From positions 1 through 24,053 of the IMG/VR virus record IMGVR_UViG_3300007516_000147: DNA of 24,053 bases; one strand, written 5' to 3'. The stretch's first letter is position 1. Each line of letters starts with the position of its first letter. Of the stretch, positions 22,386 through 24,053 are shown piece after piece. The notes under the pieces are model-generated. The model saw only the letters and a list, made by a program, of their open reading frames with translations, was not told the origin of the DNA and did no database searches. The DNA comes from a virus. The position numbers and the translations under genes were made by a program.

Positions 22386-22391
22386 TATGAT
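22386..22391 (+). promoter_or_regulatory. -10-like TATGAT box before small genes
   Basis: TATGATACAC lies just after the terminase stop and 36 bases before the next ATG. The same TATGATA core occurs before the phosphoesterase gene at 2346. No -35 hexamer is evident, so an activator or phage-specific factor may be needed. Confidence 0.3.
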
Positions 22392-22426
22392 ACACTACAC
22401 TATCAAATTAGAAAAGGAGCAAGTAA

Positions 22427-22609
22427 ATGAATCCACTAGATAATATTAAAATTACACATGAGGATGTGCTAAAGCAATTAGTCCAGCAAAACTCTGTTCT
22501 ATCTACCGATATTGCGGTGCTTCGTGCAGAAAATTTAAAGCTGAAGGAATATATTACTGAAACGGCTCCGAGCAATGCTAAGGCTGTTGAGTCTCCTAAA
22601 GAAAAATAA
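22427..22609 (+). CDS. Small coiled-coil protein, 60 aa
   Basis: A strong ribosome-binding site (AAAAGGAG) precedes ATG 22427. Most of the protein is one amphipathic helix with heptad spacing (DVLKQLVQQNSVLSTDIAVL, RAENLKLKEYITE), followed by a disordered charged tail. It is probably a small oligomeric protein; being after the terminase it could be a head or packaging accessory. No family recognised. Confidence 0.65.
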   Translation: MNPLDNIKITHEDVLKQLVQQNSVLSTDIAVLRAENLKLKEYITETAPSNAKAVESPKEK

Positions 22610-22634
22610 TATTTTTTCGTCTTTGATGTAGTTT

Positions 22635-22665
22635 TTGACTTTAACGCTGGTAGTGTGCTTAGGTA
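22635..22665 (+). promoter_or_regulatory. Putative sigma-70-type promoter
   Basis: In the 89-base gap TTGACT (22635-22640) is followed after 18-19 bases by TTAGGT/TAGGTA (22659-22665), close to actinobacterial -10 sequences. A ribosome-binding site ACAGGAG follows at 22687-22693. This would drive the 118-aa gene, which is then bounded by a terminator, making a one-gene transcription unit. Confidence 0.45.
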
Positions 22666-22698
22666 CAGAAAAACCACAAACCAAAAACAGGAGAAAAA

Positions 22699-23055
22699 AT
22701 GCTAAAGCTAAATAAAGTAGATAGCCTTCCAGAAATCGTAAGAGCTGGTCGTCATTCAGAAGAATTGACTATGATTATTGGTGCCCTTAAAGAGTCGGTA
22801 AAATATGGCACTGTGTATAGTCTTGAGGGAATTACTGCTGGTAATGCTTACAATTCAATGCAACAAAGAATTCGCGCCCAGGCTAAGAAATTGGGTTTCA
22901 AAACAGTTGTTCGTTTTGATTCAACTAAGGGTTCTCTATTCTTCAAAGCAACAGAATTGGTTTCCATAAAGACTCCGATTACTGTTGTTAATAACAATGT
23001 CGCCGTTAGCGCAAAAGAAATTGCTGGTATCAAGTCAAAGGTTAAGACAAAGTAA
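22699..23055 (+). CDS. Hypothetical basic protein, 118 aa, probably DNA-binding
   Basis: The protein begins LNKVDSLPEIVRAGRHSEEL and has MIIGALKESVKYGTVYSLEG, then AYNSMQQRIRAQAKKLGFKT and VVRFDSTKGSLFFKATELVS. The R-x-A-x2-LG and following strands resemble a small winged or arm-type DNA-binding domain found in many actinophage hypothetical proteins. The tail is lysine-rich (SAKEIAGIKSKVKTK). It has its own promoter candidate, strong ribosome-binding site and terminator, a layout of a highly or separately expressed protein. A nucleoid-like or regulatory role is possible; nothing proves it. Confidence 0.7.
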   Translation: MLKLNKVDSLPEIVRAGRHSEELTMIIGALKESVKYGTVYSLEGITAGNAYNSMQQRIRAQAKKLGFKTVVRFDSTKGSLFFKATELVSIKTPITVVNNNVAVSAKEIAGIKSKVKTK

Positions 23056-23066
23056 TAAAATAAATT

Positions 23067-23106
23067 AAAAAAGCCCTCCGTCTAATCAGCGGAGGGCTTT
23101 TTTTTA
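23067..23106 (+). terminator. Rho-independent terminator
   Basis: A perfect 10-bp stem AAGCCCTCCG (23071-23080) / CGGAGGGCTT (23090-23099) encloses a 9-base loop and is followed by a T run through 23105. The A run before the stem makes it possibly active on both strands. It ends the 118-aa gene transcript. Confidence 0.92.
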
Positions 23107-23115
23107 TGTCATAAT
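23107..23115 (+). promoter_or_regulatory. Extended -10 promoter, possibly for a leaderless mRNA
   Basis: TG-T-CATAAT lies immediately after the terminator T run and only two bases before ATG 23118. A transcript would begin near 23121-23124, so the first usable codon would be ATG 23124 at or close to its 5' end. No ribosome-binding site is positioned for either ATG. Confidence 0.45.
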
Positions 23116-23117
23116 AG

Positions 23118-23975
23118 ATGTATATGATTACTACTCAAGAAGAAAATATTGAAATTACCCAAGAACAGATGAGTCAATGGGTTCCGTTTTTCGCGCTTCC
23201 TTGTTATGACAGACAATTGACTGAGCCTTTCTTTATGTCTTTTATCAAGACAGCTCTTTACTTAAAAGAAAACAATATGCGGTTTTCTATGGCTACCGTT
23301 AGCGATTCCTTAATCTCTCGCGCAAGGAACACGCTTGTTGCTAAGTTTATGGCTAACCCAATTCACACACATATGTTATTTATAGATGTTGATCTTGGAT
23401 TTGAGCCAGAGGCTATCCTTAAACTTCTATGGCAAGATAAAGATATTGTAACCGCAGCATATCCCATTAAAGAAATTAATTGGAAAAAGGTTGCTGATTT
23501 TGCAAAGCAAGGGGTTGACCCTGCTAAATTATCTGGCAAATCAACGAGATTTGTTGTCAATCCAGTTAAGCCTGGAAGTAATGAAATCAAAGTAGATAAA
23601 GGTGCTCTTGCTATATATGACGCAGGAACTGGGTTTATGTTGATTAAAAGAGAAGCGATTCAGAAAATGATGGATGCTTATCCTGAATTGAAATACAATG
23701 ACGATACTGGTTCTTTAAATGATGAAGAGAAGAAATATACATATGCTCTGTTTAATTCTTATGTTGATAGTGAGCAAAAAAGGTTTCTATCAGAAGATTA
23801 TGGCTTTGCAAGATATTGGCAAAATATGGGGAATGCGATTTGGGTTGATCCTTCAATTGAATTAAGTCATTTAGGTAGATTTAATTTTACAGGGAACCTT
23901 ATCGAGTTTTTAATAGACTTAGAAAAGAAAGATGTCGCAGACACAAAACGGTCTAAGAAACCAAAAAAGAAATAA
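23118..23975 (+). CDS. GT-A-like glycosyltransferase
   Basis: The 285-residue protein has SDSLISRARNTLVAKFM, THMLFIDVDLGFEPEAIL with a D90-V-D92 metal/nucleotide-sugar motif, KDIVTAAYPIKEINW, DAGTGFMLIKREAIQKM and FLSEDYGFARYWQNMG, ending in a lysine-rich tail. This set matches a phage-encoded GT-A family often annotated glycosyltransferase family 2, in which the DxD binds a metal and NDP-sugar and the SED acid probably aids transfer. The acceptor is unknown; glycosylation of virion or host components is plausible. The first ATG is 23118, but ATG 23124 may be the true start if the mRNA is leaderless. Confidence 0.78.
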   Translation: MYMITTQEENIEITQEQMSQWVPFFALPCYDRQLTEPFFMSFIKTALYLKENNMRFSMATVSDSLISRARNTLVAKFMANPIHTHMLFIDVDLGFEPEAILKLLWQDKDIVTAAYPIKEINWKKVADFAKQGVDPAKLSGKSTRFVVNPVKPGSNEIKVDKGALAIYDAGTGFMLIKREAIQKMMDAYPELKYNDDTGSLNDEEKKYTYALFNSYVDSEQKRFLSEDYGFARYWQNMGNAIWVDPSIELSHLGRFNFTGNLIEFLIDLEKKDVADTKRSKKPKKK

Positions 23976-24053
23976 CAGGCTTATAGCCTGAAAAAAATAT
24001 ACTAAAGTTTGCTAAAATATTGGTTAAAATACGCTGGGTGTTTCATTATATAA
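23976..24053 (+). other. 3' terminal intergenic segment
   Basis: No frame of note is present. A 5-bp palindrome CAGGC-TTATA-GCCTG (23976-23990) is followed by A rather than T on this strand, so it is not a convincing + strand terminator. AT-rich TAAAATA and TTATATAA elements near the end could be promoter parts for a gene beyond the window. Confidence 0.4.

Noticed and set aside
22408-22677. Minus-strand frame of 89 codons
   Set aside because: It covers the coiled-coil gene and promoter region in antisense; all other genes are on the + strand.
23976-23990. CAGGC-TTATA-GCCTG as a + strand terminator
   Set aside because: The stem is only 5 bp and is followed by A, not T; on the minus strand the T run is broken and no gene ends there.

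Overview
The window is a dense stretch of a tailed double-stranded DNA phage (Caudoviricetes) genome. Every supported gene is on the + strand. Genes overlap or abut by a few bases, and no tRNA, rRNA, CRISPR array, integrase or transposase was seen. The best host clue is a WhiB-type iron-sulfur regulator at 4380-4679 (C13, C37, C40, C46 with a GVNAGISE motif), a family confined to Actinobacteria and their phages. A small C4 protein with an ESRHRHD motif and a minor-tail protein ending LYVEDIGG also recall actinophage families. The DNA is AT-rich (about 30-40% G+C in the stretches I counted), unlike phages of high-GC soil actinobacteria. A low-GC, perhaps freshwater planktonic, actinobacterium is a reasonable but unproven host.

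Layout: (1) 1-2322, the end of a tail module: the 3' part of a fibre-like protein with a self-cleaving S74 chaperone, a small ORF, a second virion-surface protein and a free-standing HNH endonuclease. (2) 2376-4923, a regulatory cluster: metallophosphoesterase, zinc ribbon, MerR-like HTH protein, WhiB-like protein and small unknowns. (3) 4920-11870, the replisome: DnaB-type helicase, a 59-aa gene, DnaG-type primase, gp32-like ssDNA-binding protein, a strong hairpin, HAD nucleotidase, and a 1139-aa DnaE-type polymerase whose PHP exonuclease site looks intact. (4) 11885-14175, small accessory genes including a SLOG/YpsA-like protein and a G+C-richer patch with internal repeats. (5) 14169-17857, recombination: RecA/UvsX-like ATPase, a putative Hjc-like nuclease, a Cas4/RecB-like nuclease and a RuvC-like resolvase. 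(6) 17857-24053: HTH protein, YkgJ-type cysteine protein, GT-B glycosyltransferase, probable small terminase, large terminase, two small proteins, a terminator, and a GT-A-like glycosyltransferase that may be translated from a leaderless mRNA.

How it works together: helicase, primase, SSB and polymerase make a largely self-sufficient replication fork. RecA-like protein, Cas4-like nuclease and two different putative resolvases would handle recombination-dependent replication and clear branches before the terminase packages the DNA. WhiB-like and MerR-like proteins sit just ahead of the replication genes and could time expression. The glycosyltransferases flanking the packaging genes could modify virion, phage DNA or host surface. 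I see no convincing new defence or anti-defence system. The least explained items are a gene that appears to start at ATT (13981-14175), two short genes missed by length cut-offs, the repeat-bearing G+C-rich patch, the SLOG protein, and the YkgJ/glycosyltransferase pair next to the terminase.
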